Positions 53,121 to 61,838 of a stretch of 64,000 nt of DNA are shown here, in pieces. Source of the DNA: Planctomycetota bacterium (lineage in GTDB: Bacteria; Planctomycetota; UBA1135; GCA-002748355). How positions within the stretch are numbered: the first letter of the stretch is position 1; the number at the start of each line of letters is the position of its first letter. The notes under the pieces are model-generated. The model did no database searches, was not told the DNA's origin, and saw only the letters and a program-made list of their open reading frames with translations. Made by a program: the position numbers and the translations under genes. The stretch spans positions 1 through 64,000 of the forward strand of contig PDSF01000029.1 in NCBI GenBank assembly GCA_002748355.1, in the 5' to 3' direction.

Positions 53121-53746
53121 CCGGAGGAGGGTAACAGAGCGGCAGCTCTCTGCCACTCGCAAGTTGCCTCCAAGAGCAAGCGGTACAGTAGCCCCAGGCC
53201 ACCTTGCTCTACGGTGACGAATCAATAATCGCAGCGCATCGCCGACTATATATATCAGATAAGTGCAGCCATAGGTATAAATACAATTCCGATGACATCG
53301 AGAGATAATGTCATACATCAAATACCCATGTTTTCCGGCACCGACCTGGGTAATGAACCCAGCCCGGAGCCCCATACAGCCTTGCGCCAGGAGAAGCATG
53401 GATGCCATCCCTGGCCCTCTCTTCGCCAAAGTTACAAAGCAAAAAATCTAGGCGTCTAGCAGGGGACGAGAACCTTGATTCGACCGGCCAAAGGCAGCAG
53501 CTCTCCGTCACGGCAGCAGCATTTGCGATTGCCATCATCAAGCCTGATGCCATCGAGGAATCGAGGACCGCGGATCGACAGCAGTCGGATCCACAGCGAC
53601 GAGTCCTGCGACAAGGTGCTGATGGCCGGACAGTCCCAGCTCCCTAGCCAGCCAACGAAGGCTCTGGACCAGACGCCTACTGTCTGTCGTTGCCCTGCGC
53701 ATCGGCATACGCCATTCTGCCTTGCCAAAACCGATTCAACCGTGCC
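53121..53746. other. Divergent 626-bp intergenic region, AT-rich centre with inverted repeat
   Basis: Between the GH38 gene and the GT fusion gene. 53215-53340 is much richer in A/T than its surroundings (TATATATATC, TATAAATACAATT) and holds an exact inverted repeat ATGACAT (53292-53298)/ATGTCAT (53308-53314) with a 9-base spacer. This is a likely promoter and operator area for the GH38-symporter pair. No gene is supported; the ORFs at 53456-53953 and 53475-53837 lack any protein character. Confidence 0.45.
53292..53314. promoter_or_regulatory. Inverted repeat, candidate operator
   Basis: Two perfect 7-base arms (ATGACAT and ATGTCAT) spaced by 9 bases give a dyad centred 183 bp upstream of the GH38 start, in the AT-rich stretch. 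Size and spacing fit a dimeric transcription-factor site; the regulator is not in the window. Confidence 0.35.
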
Positions 53747-56089
53747 ATGGACGCCTCTGACAGTCCCATCGAAGATGCTGAAGACGGGCCTGCCCGTGAG
53801 CTCGGCGCCACCAACCGGAACCATCGCAGCGATCTGATCGACCAGAGCGACCAGCGACCAAGCAAAGGCGCGTCCCTGGACGAACGGCCCCCCTCCGCGA
53901 CACCTGGCGCGACACCTCACAGAAAAAGCTGGCGACTCAATACCGCCCTGCACTGGGGCCTTCGCACAGCGGCCAGCCCGTTCCGCGGCTTGCGGGACCT
54001 TCTACTGCTTGCCCTAGCCCGATTTGCCCGGCAACTGCCAAGCGGCCTGGACTGGCGGCTGAAGTCGCTGTTCTTCTTTCTGACCCGCCCCCTGCTACGT
54101 GGGACCCGCCAGCTGCGGGAGTTCGACGAAGTCGTCGCCTGGCGGGCGCGCCCACTAGCCGTCGCTCATTCGGAAACAACGGCAGACGTTCTTGCCAAAG
54201 CGCGGCTCGAGCCTGGCAACGAGGCCTTGGGCGATGTCGTAGTGTTCGGGGTGATCGACTGGCATTTTCGCGTGCAGCGCCCCCAGCACCTCGCCACGGA
54301 ACTCGCGCGGAGCGGCCGACGCGTGTTCTACGTCGCACCGGGTTTCGTGCCCGGCGACCACGCCGGCTTCCAACTCGATCGCATGAGCGAAGAACTGCCC
54401 ATCTGGGAGCTACGGCTCGCTGCGCCGAGCGGCGTGCGAGTCTACGACGGAGCCGTGCATGGTGCGGCGCTGGAGCAACTCGCCGCCGGCTTACGCGAGC
54501 TGCTCGGCGCAGTGGCGCTCCGCCACGTGATCGGCATCATCGATCACCCAGGCTGGTGGCCGCTAGCACGTTTGCTACCGCGGTCTGTGCTGCTCTACGA
54601 CTGCATGGACAACCACCACGGCTTCGCCGAAGCGGGGCCGACCCTGGCCGCCGACGAAGCCGCCACCATTGCCGGCGTGGACGCTCTGGTAGTGAGCAGC
54701 GTGTGGTTGCGCGAAGCCTTCAAGGAGCAGCGCCCGGAGCTACGGATGGTGCGCAACGGCTGCGACCCTGAGCACTTCAAGCCTTCGGCCCCGTCCGGCG
54801 ACGGCGCCCGCATGGTGATTGGCTACTTCGGTGCGATGGCGCAGTGGTTCGACGCTGACTTAGTTCGCCAGGTGGCCGAGGCCTTTCCCCAGCACGAACT
54901 CCTACTGGTCGGGGCCGACAGCGCCGGGGTGCTGGAGTCCTTGCAGAACTGCGAGAACATCCGCGCACTTGGCGAGCGGCCCTACGCAGAGCTACCGCAG
55001 CACGTCCAACGCATGGACATCTGCCTGATCCCGTTCTTGATCAATGACCTGACTCGTGCCACCAACCCGGTGAAGGCCTACGAAGCTCTCGCTGCCGGCA
55101 AGCCGGTGGTGGCAACGCCCATGCCCGAGCTGGTCGACGAGGACTTCGGCGGCCATGTGCGGATTGCGCCGCGCGGGCCGGAGTTCGTGGCGACGGTGGC
55201 GGCGGCCCTGGAGGATGCTCGCGACAGCGAGCAGATGGCCGCCCGGCGCGAAGTGGCGATCCGCCATGACTGGGCGCATCGCGCCGAGCAGTTGCTCGAA
55301 GCCATTGAGGCTGCCCCACGGCCGACCGCGTCAGTGGTGATCGTCACCTGGAACGGAGTAGAACTGAGCCGGCGCTGCCTCGCCTCGGTGCTTGAGGATC
55401 CGGCGGCACCCGAGCTCGAGGTGATCGTCGTCGACAACGCCTCGACCGACGAGACCTCCACTTGGCTGGACGAACTGGCAAGCGAAGCCAGGGTCCGCGT
55501 GATCCGCAATGCCGACAACCGAGGCTTCGCCGCGGCCTGCAACCAGGGGCTGGCGGCCGCACGCGGTGATCTGCTGGTGATCCTGAACAACGACATCGTG
55601 GTGACGCCCGGTTGGTTGCGCACCATGCATCGGCACTTCCGTGAGCAGCCAGAGCTCGGCCTACTGGGCCCGGTGACCAACAACATCGGCAACGAGGCGA
55701 GGATCGTCACCGGCTACGAGCGCGACCTTGAGGCCATGCAGGAGGAGCAGCGCGCCTACACCGCCAGCCACGCCGGCCGCAGCTTCGAGCTAGCAGTGCT
55801 GGCCTTCTTCTGCGTCGCCATACCACGCGATGTCTACGAGACCGTCGGCGACCTGGACGAGAACTTCGGCATGGGCTTCTTCGAAGACGACGACTACGCG
55901 CAACGGGTGCGGCAGATCGGTCGCCGGGTACTCTGCGCCGAGGATGTCTTCGTGCATCACGAGCTGTCGGCCTCCTTCGGCAAAATCGACCAGGGCGCCC
56001 GCCGCGAACTCTTCGAACGCAACCGCGCCTACTACGAGAGCAAGTGGGGAGCTTGGGAGCCCCACAGCTACCGCCCGCCGAGCGATTGA
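53747..56089 (+). CDS. Two-domain glycosyltransferase: GT-B (GT4-like) fused to GT-A (GT2), 780 aa
   Basis: I start it at the ATG at 53747 (MDASDSPIED). A charged 60-residue leader and a short hydrophobic region precede the GT-B half (about 160-510): FGVIDWHFRVQRPQHLATEL, DNHHGFAEAG, then VRNGCDPEHFKP, YFGAMAQWFDADLV and NPVKAYEALAAGKPVVATPM. The GT-A half (about 530-770) starts ASVVIVTWNGVELSRRCLAS and has VVDNASTDETSTWLDEL, LVILNNDIVV with the NND metal motif and MGFFEDDDYAQRVRQ. Fused enzymes of this order build two successive sugars of surface polysaccharides, often rhamnan or O-antigen. The donor sugars are not known. It is convergent with wecB and heads the glycan block. Confidence 0.82.
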   Translation: MDASDSPIEDAEDGPARELGATNRNHRSDLIDQSDQRPSKGASLDERPPSATPGATPHRKSWRLNTALHWGLRTAASPFRGLRDLLLLALARFARQLPSGLDWRLKSLFFFLTRPLLRGTRQLREFDEVVAWRARPLAVAHSETTADVLAKARLEPGNEALGDVVVFGVIDWHFRVQRPQHLATELARSGRRVFYVAPGFVPGDHAGFQLDRMSEELPIWELRLAAPSGVRVYDGAVHGAALEQLAAGLRELLGAVALRHVIGIIDHPGWWPLARLLPRSVLLYDCMDNHHGFAEAGPTLAADEAATIAGVDALVVSSVWLREAFKEQRPELRMVRNGCDPEHFKPSAPSGDGARMVIGYFGAMAQWFDADLVRQVAEAFPQHELLLVGADSAGVLESLQNCENIRALGERPYAELPQHVQRMDICLIPFLINDLTRATNPVKAYEALAAGKPVVATPMPELVDEDFGGHVRIAPRGPEFVATVAAALEDARDSEQMAARREVAIRHDWAHRAEQLLEAIEAAPRPTASVVIVTWNGVELSRRCLASVLEDPAAPELEVIVVDNASTDETSTWLDELASEARVRVIRNADNRGFAAACNQGLAAARGDLLVILNNDIVVTPGWLRTMHRHFREQPELGLLGPVTNNIGNEARIVTGYERDLEAMQEEQRAYTASHAGRSFELAVLAFFCVAIPRDVYETVGDLDENFGMGFFEDDDYAQRVRQIGRRVLCAEDVFVHHELSASFGKIDQGARRELFERNRAYYESKWGAWEPHSYRPPSD

Positions 56090-56136
56090 AGCTGGCGAAG
56101 TGCAGGATCGACGGAGCCCTGGCCGATTACCGTGTT

Positions 56137-56177
56137 CCTGAGATCACCGCGCCCCTGAGATCACCGCGCCCCTGAGC
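56137..56177. repeat. 17-bp tandem repeat at the wecB stop codon
   Basis: The unit CCTGAGATCACCGCGCC occurs twice without a gap (56137-56153 and 56154-56170) and begins a third time. The wecB stop codon (TGA, complement of 56161-56163) lies in the second unit. Confidence 0.75.
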
Positions 56178-57270
56178 AAGGCGTAGCCAAGAGCAGGTCG
56201 GCGATCTGCGCCGCCGCGGTCCCATCGCCATAGGGGTTCTTGGCACCAGCCATCTCCGCATACGCCTCGGCATCGTCCAGCAAGCGCGAGGCCTCCTCGA
56301 CGATGCGCTCGCGCACTGGGCCGACCAGTTTGGCGGTCCCCGCATCCACACCCTCGGGGCGCTCGGTGTCATGCCGCAGCACCAGGATGGGCTTGCCAAG
56401 ACTGGGAGCTTCCTCTTGGACTCCGCCGCTGTCGGTCAAGATCAGATCGGCTGCCTGCATCGCAGCAACAAAGTCCGGGTAGTCGAGCGGAGCGCAGAGC
56501 CGGACATGGGGCAGCCCGCCGAGCACCCGCTCAGCAATCTCCTGCACCCTGGGATTGGGATGCACCGGATAGAGCAGCTCGACATCGTCGCGGCCAGCCA
56601 ACTCGCGCAGGCCTGTGCAAAGCGACTCGAAGGGGGCCCCGAAGTTCTCCCTTCGATGCGCGGTCACCAGCAAAAGCCGGCGCCCGGACTGGGGCCGGAA
56701 CGCCTCGGCATTGACCCGCTTCGTCGCGCTGAGCAGTGCATCGATCACCGTGTTGCCGGTCACATAGATACTCTCGTCCGAGATGCCCTCGGCGCGAAGA
56801 TTGGCCGCCGAACGCTCCGTTGGCGCGAAGTGCCAGTCGGCCAGGCGCCCGACCAGACTGCGGTTCATCTCCTCGGGGAAGGGCGAATACTTCTTCCCGG
56901 TGCGCAGTCCTGCCTCCACGTGCCCAAAGCGCAGCTGCCGGTAGAAGCAGCAGAGCCCGGTCACCATCACCGTGCTGGTATCACCCTGTGCTAGCACGAT
57001 GTCGGGCTGCACCTGCTCAAGGGCGCGGTCCACAGCCGTGATCATTCGACTGCTCAGGTCGGCCAGCCCCTGGCCCGGGCGCATCAGATCGAGGTCGATA
57101 TCCGCCTCGATCTCGAAAAACGCGAGGATCTGGTCGAGCATTTCCCGGTGCTGCGCCGTCGCCAAGACCTGGACCTCGCAGCCCGAACGCCCGCGCAGCT
57201 CGTGCACGAGCGGCGCCATCTTGACAGCCTCGGGTCGGGTGCCGATCGAGATGAGGATGCGTTTGGTCAT
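56161..57270 (-). CDS. wecB: UDP-N-acetylglucosamine 2-epimerase (non-hydrolysing), 369 aa
   Basis: Interconverts UDP-GlcNAc and UDP-ManNAc in the cytosol for surface glycans. Signature segments are ILISIGTRPEAVKMAPLVHE, VLATAQHREMLDQILAFF, VLAQGDTSTVMVTGLCCFY, FGHVEAGLRTGKKYSPFPEE and YVTGNTVIDALL. VTAHRRENFG, YPVHPNPRVQ and LTDSGGVQEEAPSLGKPILV follow. Length and order are those of WecB/MnaA. The strand is opposite to the flanking glycosyltransferases, so it has its own promoter in the 140-bp gap before 57411. Confidence 0.94.
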   Translation of the reverse strand: MTKRILISIGTRPEAVKMAPLVHELRGRSGCEVQVLATAQHREMLDQILAFFEIEADIDLDLMRPGQGLADLSSRMITAVDRALEQVQPDIVLAQGDTSTVMVTGLCCFYRQLRFGHVEAGLRTGKKYSPFPEEMNRSLVGRLADWHFAPTERSAANLRAEGISDESIYVTGNTVIDALLSATKRVNAEAFRPQSGRRLLLVTAHRRENFGAPFESLCTGLRELAGRDDVELLYPVHPNPRVQEIAERVLGGLPHVRLCAPLDYPDFVAAMQAADLILTDSGGVQEEAPSLGKPILVLRHDTERPEGVDAGTAKLVGPVRERIVEEASRLLDDAEAYAEMAGAKNPYGDGTAAAQIADLLLATPCSGAR

Positions 57271-57410
57271 CTAGCTCTGGTCTCAAAGCCCACAAAGGGG
57301 CTGGGGGAAAAATGCCGCGGCAGCTTACGCCGGCCTCGGAAAGCTCGCATCCGCAAAGACCCGTTCAATCGACCATTGGGGCTCGATTCCTCACGACGTA
57401 GCATCCTCAC

Positions 57411-59450
57411 ATGCCTCCGCCGTCCCGCCTCCGCCGCCTGCTCCTGCCCCCCGGCACTCGTCGCGACAAGATCGCGTGGCTGGCGAAGCTGAGCGTAGGG
57501 AAGATGCGCGAGGGCCCCGGTCCCTGGCTGCGGGCAGTGCGCCGCGGGCTCTTCGACGCCCTGCCGCAAGGCCTCAAGGCCCGCATCGTCCGCCGCCGCC
57601 TCGGCGCCCAGGACTATGCCACAGCACTACAGCACCCAAATGCGGGCTTCGACCTGGAGCAGCCGGGGCTGATCTCGGTCATCCTGCCGGTCTACAACCA
57701 AGCGGACATGCTCGCCGCTTCGATCGAGAGCGTCCTCGCGCAGACACACAGCCATCTCGAGCTCATCATCGTTGACGATGGATCCAGCGACGCGATCGAC
57801 GAGACCCTGGCGCGCTTCGTCTCGGAGCCGCGAGTCCGCATCCTGCGGCAGAGCAACCAAAAGCTGCCCAAGGCTCTGAGCAACGGCTTCACCTTTGCCC
57901 GGGGCCAATACCGCAGCTGGACCTCGGCCGACAACCAGATGGAGCCGGAGCAACTCGCGGTGCTGAAGGACTGCCTCGAAGAGGATCCCACCGTCGGCCT
58001 GGTCTTTTCTGACTACACAGTGATCGACGCCGAGGGGGCGCCGCTGCGCGGCTCGACCTTTCGGCCGCAAAATCGCAGCTCACCCGAGTCGGCCGAGCTG
58101 CGCCTACCCCGCGACTGCTCGGCGCTCAATGTGCTCCAGGACAACTTCGTCGGGCCGAGCTTCCTCTACCAAGGCACGGTCGGCCGCTGTCTCGGCGACT
58201 ACGCGCCTACGCTCGGTGTCGAGGACTACGACTACTGGATGCGCATCGGCGCCGAGTTTGGCCTGCGCCACCTCGGCAGCGATCAGCTGCTCTACCGCTA
58301 CCGCTGGCATGACAACAGCCTCAACGCCCGGGCCCGCGAACTGCGGCTCTTCGAAATCGGCCGCGAGCTGATGGCACACGAGGCCGAGCGGGCCAAGTGG
58401 CGCTCGGCGCCCTGGGGGACAAGCGAGAAGCGGCTGCATGCGATCGACCCCAAACAGCAAGAGCATGCTCCCCAGCTGGATCAGCCCGGAAGCTACGCCA
58501 TGTGCTTGTGGGGGCCGGACCCCGAGCTGCCCTTCGATCGCCCCCAGCTCTTCGAGGACGAGCGTATCGGCCACTTCACCGCCCATCCCCAGGTCGCAAA
58601 CAGCCTGGCCCTGTTCAGCGACCAAGTCTGGCTCGTCCCCGAGGGCGAGCCGATGCAGCGCCTGGCGAGGGCCTGCGCCAACGAGCGACTGCACTTCCTC
58701 GCCCACAACCCCCTCGCAGAACGCAGCCGCAGACTGCCTAGCCCCTGGCGCGCAGAGGGCAAGCCCCAGCAGCTCCTCCTGCTGATCGAGGACTTTGCCC
58801 AGGGGAAGCCGGAGAGAATCCTCCTCGACCAAGTAGCAGAGCTGCGCCAGCGCGGCTGGCAAGTCCGGCTCTGCGTGGCGAAATCGAGCGAAGCCGGCCG
58901 CGACCGCGCCGCCGCCGCCGGCCTCGAATACCTGCACACAGCCGACCCGGACAGTTTCGCTCGCGTCCTAGAGAGGAAGAGCATCCACCTCGTCCTGAGC
59001 CAGCACTGCCTGCTGGGAGCCGCAGAAGCCAAGCAGCGCCAGATCCCCTTCGTCCAGATCCTGCACAACAGCGACCTGCTCCGTGACCCGGAGGCGATCC
59101 AGGCCTACCGCGAAGCCGACGCCCACACTCATGCCTATCTCTGCCTGTCTCGCGAGCTCGCCCGCCACAGTCACCTGCGTCTGGGCCTGCCGACCCAGAA
59201 GCTCGTGCTGGCCCCTGCTGCCGTGGCGGCACCGATTCCAGCTCCCGGCGCTCGCGAGGGCCGCCAGGATTTCTCAGCCGCAAGCCCAGGCGAAGCTGCA
59301 GCTGCTCAGGGCCGCGCCGCTGAGGCCGCCTTCGAGCTCGACGACTGGGGCAGGCGCCTCGACTGCTGCCTAGGCTGGTTCCTCCAGGGTGGTGGCGCGG
59401 TGGCTGCCCGCCCCTGGTTTGCCGCCAAGCACAGGATCGACGCACGATGA
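57411..59450 (+). CDS. GT2 glycosyltransferase with a half GT-B tail, 679 aa
   Basis: Residues about 85-330 are a GT-A/GT2 domain: GLISVILPVYNQADMLAASI, IIVDDGSSDAIDET, TSADNQMEPEQLAVL in place of the usual DxD region, and GVEDYDYWMRIGAEFGL. From about 460 on, the sequence has the N-terminal Rossmann half of a GT-B enzyme: RILLDQVAELRQRGWQVRLC, VLSQHCLLGAAEAKQRQIPF, LHNSDLL and YLCLSRELARHS. The expected second Rossmann domain (nucleotide-sugar binding) is then missing. An alanine/proline-rich linker and a short helix (ELDDWGRRLDCCLGWFLQ) end the protein. So only the GT2 half is likely to be catalytic. The ATGA overlap with the next gene places it in the glycan operon. Confidence 0.8.
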   Translation: MPPPSRLRRLLLPPGTRRDKIAWLAKLSVGKMREGPGPWLRAVRRGLFDALPQGLKARIVRRRLGAQDYATALQHPNAGFDLEQPGLISVILPVYNQADMLAASIESVLAQTHSHLELIIVDDGSSDAIDETLARFVSEPRVRILRQSNQKLPKALSNGFTFARGQYRSWTSADNQMEPEQLAVLKDCLEEDPTVGLVFSDYTVIDAEGAPLRGSTFRPQNRSSPESAELRLPRDCSALNVLQDNFVGPSFLYQGTVGRCLGDYAPTLGVEDYDYWMRIGAEFGLRHLGSDQLLYRYRWHDNSLNARARELRLFEIGRELMAHEAERAKWRSAPWGTSEKRLHAIDPKQQEHAPQLDQPGSYAMCLWGPDPELPFDRPQLFEDERIGHFTAHPQVANSLALFSDQVWLVPEGEPMQRLARACANERLHFLAHNPLAERSRRLPSPWRAEGKPQQLLLLIEDFAQGKPERILLDQVAELRQRGWQVRLCVAKSSEAGRDRAAAAGLEYLHTADPDSFARVLERKSIHLVLSQHCLLGAAEAKQRQIPFVQILHNSDLLRDPEAIQAYREADAHTHAYLCLSRELARHSHLRLGLPTQKLVLAPAAVAAPIPAPGAREGRQDFSAASPGEAAAAQGRAAEAAFELDDWGRRLDCCLGWFLQGGGAVAARPWFAAKHRIDAR

Positions 59451-60280
59451 GCGGGCTAGCGGCCATCTCGGTGATCCTCCCGGTCATGGACCCGGAACCG
59501 GGCTACCTGCGGGAGACCTTGGCCAGCCTCTTAGGGCAAACGCACCAGGACTTCGAAGTCCTCATCGTCGAGGCCCCCGGCAAGCGCAGCGCCGCACCGC
59601 TACTCGAAGAGCTGGGAGACCCGCGCCTACGCCTCCTCCACGAGCAGGGCCCCGGCTCGATGGCCAAAGCTCGCATGCAGGGCATCGCCGAGGCCAGGCA
59701 TGAGCTCGTCGCCATGATCGATGGTGATGATGTCGCGGAAGCCGGGCGCTTCGCCAAGCAGGCACAGCGCTTCGCCGAAGAGCCCGGGCTCGACGTCCTT
59801 GGCACGGCGCTGACCATCATCGACGAAAACAGTAGGCCCTACGCCTGGCGTCCCTACCCCCTCGAGCATCAAGCGATTCTCCGCGCCTTCCGCCGCTACA
59901 ACGCCATCGCCCATCCCTCGGTCATGCTGCGCAAGGCCGCGGTGCTTGAGCTCGGGGGCTACCGCCACTCGACCTGTGAGGACTACGAGCTCTGGTGTCG
60001 AATGGCCCGTGCCGGTCGGCGCTTCGCTAATCTGCGCGAACCGCTGCTGCGCTACCGCATCCACCACGGGGCCACCAAGAGCCGTCGGCTGCGTGCGAGC
60101 ATCCTCGACACCTTGCGCATCAAGCGCGAGCACTGGGGCGCAGACTTGGGACTAGGGGATCGTTTTCGAATGCTGCAAGAGCGCGCCCTGCTCCTGCTTC
60201 CCCCCAGGCTCGTCCTGCGGCTCTTCGAACAACGCACCCTGCAACCGCTGCCGGAGGGAGCATGCGCATCCTTAAAGTGA
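59447..60280 (+). CDS. GT2 family glycosyltransferase, 277 aa
   Basis: A compact GT-A enzyme: ISVILPVMDPEPGYLRETLA, VLIVEAPGKRSAAPL, AMIDGDDVAEAGRFAKQAQR with a full DGDD metal motif, NAIAHPSVMLRKAAVLELGG and STCEDYELWCRMARAGR, the ED acceptor-base region. It has no membrane segments, so it probably adds one sugar to a lipid-linked glycan on the cytosolic face. ATGA overlap with the gene upstream and a 19-bp overlap with the GT4 gene downstream indicate coupled translation. Confidence 0.88.
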   Translation: MSGLAAISVILPVMDPEPGYLRETLASLLGQTHQDFEVLIVEAPGKRSAAPLLEELGDPRLRLLHEQGPGSMAKARMQGIAEARHELVAMIDGDDVAEAGRFAKQAQRFAEEPGLDVLGTALTIIDENSRPYAWRPYPLEHQAILRAFRRYNAIAHPSVMLRKAAVLELGGYRHSTCEDYELWCRMARAGRRFANLREPLLRYRIHHGATKSRRLRASILDTLRIKREHWGADLGLGDRFRMLQERALLLLPPRLVLRLFEQRTLQPLPEGACASLK

Positions 60281-61431
60281 TGCCGTTCTTCTATCCGGCA
60301 ACCCAGTTCGGAGGCACGGTCAGCCAAGCACGGAGCCTCTGCGTGGAGCTGGCCAGGCGCGGCCACGAAGTCTCGGTGCTGAGCACCGACAATGGCATCG
60401 GCGATGAACTCCCCAGGGACCAGTGGCTCGAACGTGACGGCTATCGAGTGCGCTACGCACGCACCGGCCGCATCCATCGCTGCGCCCCCTACTGGACCCC
60501 GATGATCGCCAACACGCTCCGCCAAGAGCTAAGACGCGCGGAGCTGCTGAGCAGCAACGTCGGCCTCACGCTGATGACCCGCCTCGCCGCCAGGGAGGCG
60601 CGCAAGCTGGGTGTCCCCCACGTCTACAACGCCGACGGCGCGCTCTGCCCGCGGCGCTTGCGAATCAAACGCCTGCAGAAGCTCGCCTTCGTCCGCTTGG
60701 TCGAAAAACCGATCCTGTGCCGCGCCGCTGCGATACAGGCCCTCACCGAAAAAGATCGCCGCGACGCCATCGCCCTTGGCGCTCGCGAGCAGCGGGTGCA
60801 CGTCATCCCCAACGGTGTGGAGCTGCCCACGAATCCCCAACGTGACCGGAGCTTCCTCTCACGCTGGGGCATCCCTGAATCGGCCAAGATCGTGCTCTTT
60901 CTGGGACGTCTTCACCGGATCAAAGGGATCGACCTCCTGGTCGAGAGCTTCGCCCGCTGCGGCAGCGACGAGGCCCATCTGATCGTCGCCGGCCCCGATG
61001 ACGATGGCAGCGGCGCCAGCGCTGCGGCGCAGGCCAAAAAGCTCGGCATAAGCCGCCAGCTGCACTTCATCGGCGAAGTGAAGGGCCAGCTCCGGGATCA
61101 ACTGCTGGCTGGCGCCGACATCTTTGCCCTCACCAGCAGCACCGAAGGCCTACCGATGGCGGTGCTCGAAGCGCTGGCCGCCGGGCTCCCCTGCCTACTC
61201 AGCGAGCACTGCAACGTGCCGGAGGTGCAGGAACACGGTGCCGGCTTCGTGCTCCCTCTGGACATCGACCTGCTCGCCACCTCTCTACGCCAGCAGCTGC
61301 AGGACGAGAACCTGCGCCAGCAGCAGCGCCGGGCCGCACGCGAGCTGGCCGCGTCACGCTTCGCCCTCTCCCGAGTCTGCAACCAGCTCGAAGCTCTCTA
61401 CGCCGCTGTCGCCGCGGAAGCCCGCCGATGA
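60262..61431 (+). CDS. GT4 family glycosyltransferase, 389 aa
   Basis: A full two-domain GT-B enzyme. The N-terminal acceptor domain has MPFFYPATQFGGTVSQARSL with GG for sugar contact. The C-terminal donor domain has HVIPNGVELPTNP, IVLFLGRLHRIKGIDLLVES, LHFIGEVKGQLRDQLLAGAD and FALTSSTEGLPMAVLEALAA with the E-x7-E signature (STEGLPMAVLE). The length is typical. The donor and acceptor are unknown. Translationally coupled to the GT2 gene upstream and, by ATGA, to the small anchored protein downstream. Confidence 0.92.
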   Translation: MRILKVMPFFYPATQFGGTVSQARSLCVELARRGHEVSVLSTDNGIGDELPRDQWLERDGYRVRYARTGRIHRCAPYWTPMIANTLRQELRRAELLSSNVGLTLMTRLAAREARKLGVPHVYNADGALCPRRLRIKRLQKLAFVRLVEKPILCRAAAIQALTEKDRRDAIALGAREQRVHVIPNGVELPTNPQRDRSFLSRWGIPESAKIVLFLGRLHRIKGIDLLVESFARCGSDEAHLIVAGPDDDGSGASAAAQAKKLGISRQLHFIGEVKGQLRDQLLAGADIFALTSSTEGLPMAVLEALAAGLPCLLSEHCNVPEVQEHGAGFVLPLDIDLLATSLRQQLQDENLRQQQRRAARELAASRFALSRVCNQLEALYAAVAAEARR

Positions 61432-61838
61432 AGCAGCTGCTCCTCCTCCTGCTCGGCGCCCACCTCGCCATCGTCGCCCTGCGCATCCCCAGCAAGCACT
61501 GGGGCAATCGCCTGGACGAGATCCAGCGCTACCAAGAGCAAGGGCGCTATCACTTCTACTTCCGTCAGGAGCAGCGGCAGAACGGCGACCTGCTCCAGTG
61601 GCTCGCGGAGAATACTCCCCAGGACTCGGTCCTGCTCTGGCGCGGCGAATGGAAGGGGGCGCTGGAGTTCGCGCCGGCATTGCTCTGGCCGCGGCTGCTC
61701 GTGGACGCCAGAGCCCTGCCGCCCGGCCAAGACTCCTTTCATGGGCGCAAGGTCGCCGCCGGCCGCTACCCCGGCCTGGGCAGCGGCCAGTTCGTCATCG
61801 TTGCCGAAGCGGATCTACTGCACCTGGAGCTGCGATGA
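61428..61838 (+). CDS. Small membrane-anchored protein, 136 aa
   Basis: An N-terminal hydrophobic helix (LLLLLLGAHLAIVALRI) is followed by a soluble domain of about 115 residues rich in W and Q (YQEQGRYHFYFRQEQRQNGD, ENTPQDSVLLWRGE). This resembles the small extracytoplasmic domain seen at the end of some GT-C proteins but stands alone here. The start and stop both overlap neighbours by ATGA, so it is tightly coupled to the GT4 gene and the GT-C-like gene and may be a partner of the latter. No family is recognised. Confidence 0.7.
   Translation: MKQLLLLLLGAHLAIVALRIPSKHWGNRLDEIQRYQEQGRYHFYFRQEQRQNGDLLQWLAENTPQDSVLLWRGEWKGALEFAPALLWPRLLVDARALPPGQDSFHGRKVAAGRYPGLGSGQFVIVAEADLLHLELR

Noticed and set aside
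53121..53429. N-terminal extension of the GH38 mannosidase
   Set aside because: The open frame continues through the AT-rich promoter-like region with unrelated composition; the conserved part starts after 53120.
53456..53953. 165-aa minus-strand ORF
   Set aside because: Cysteine- and arginine-rich reading of the intergenic region and the 5' end of the glycosyltransferase gene; no recognisable protein character.
61124..61834. N-terminal extension of the GT-C-like protein
   Set aside because: It lies wholly within the GT4 gene and the small anchored protein gene in another frame; the ATG at 61835 with ATGA overlap is much better.
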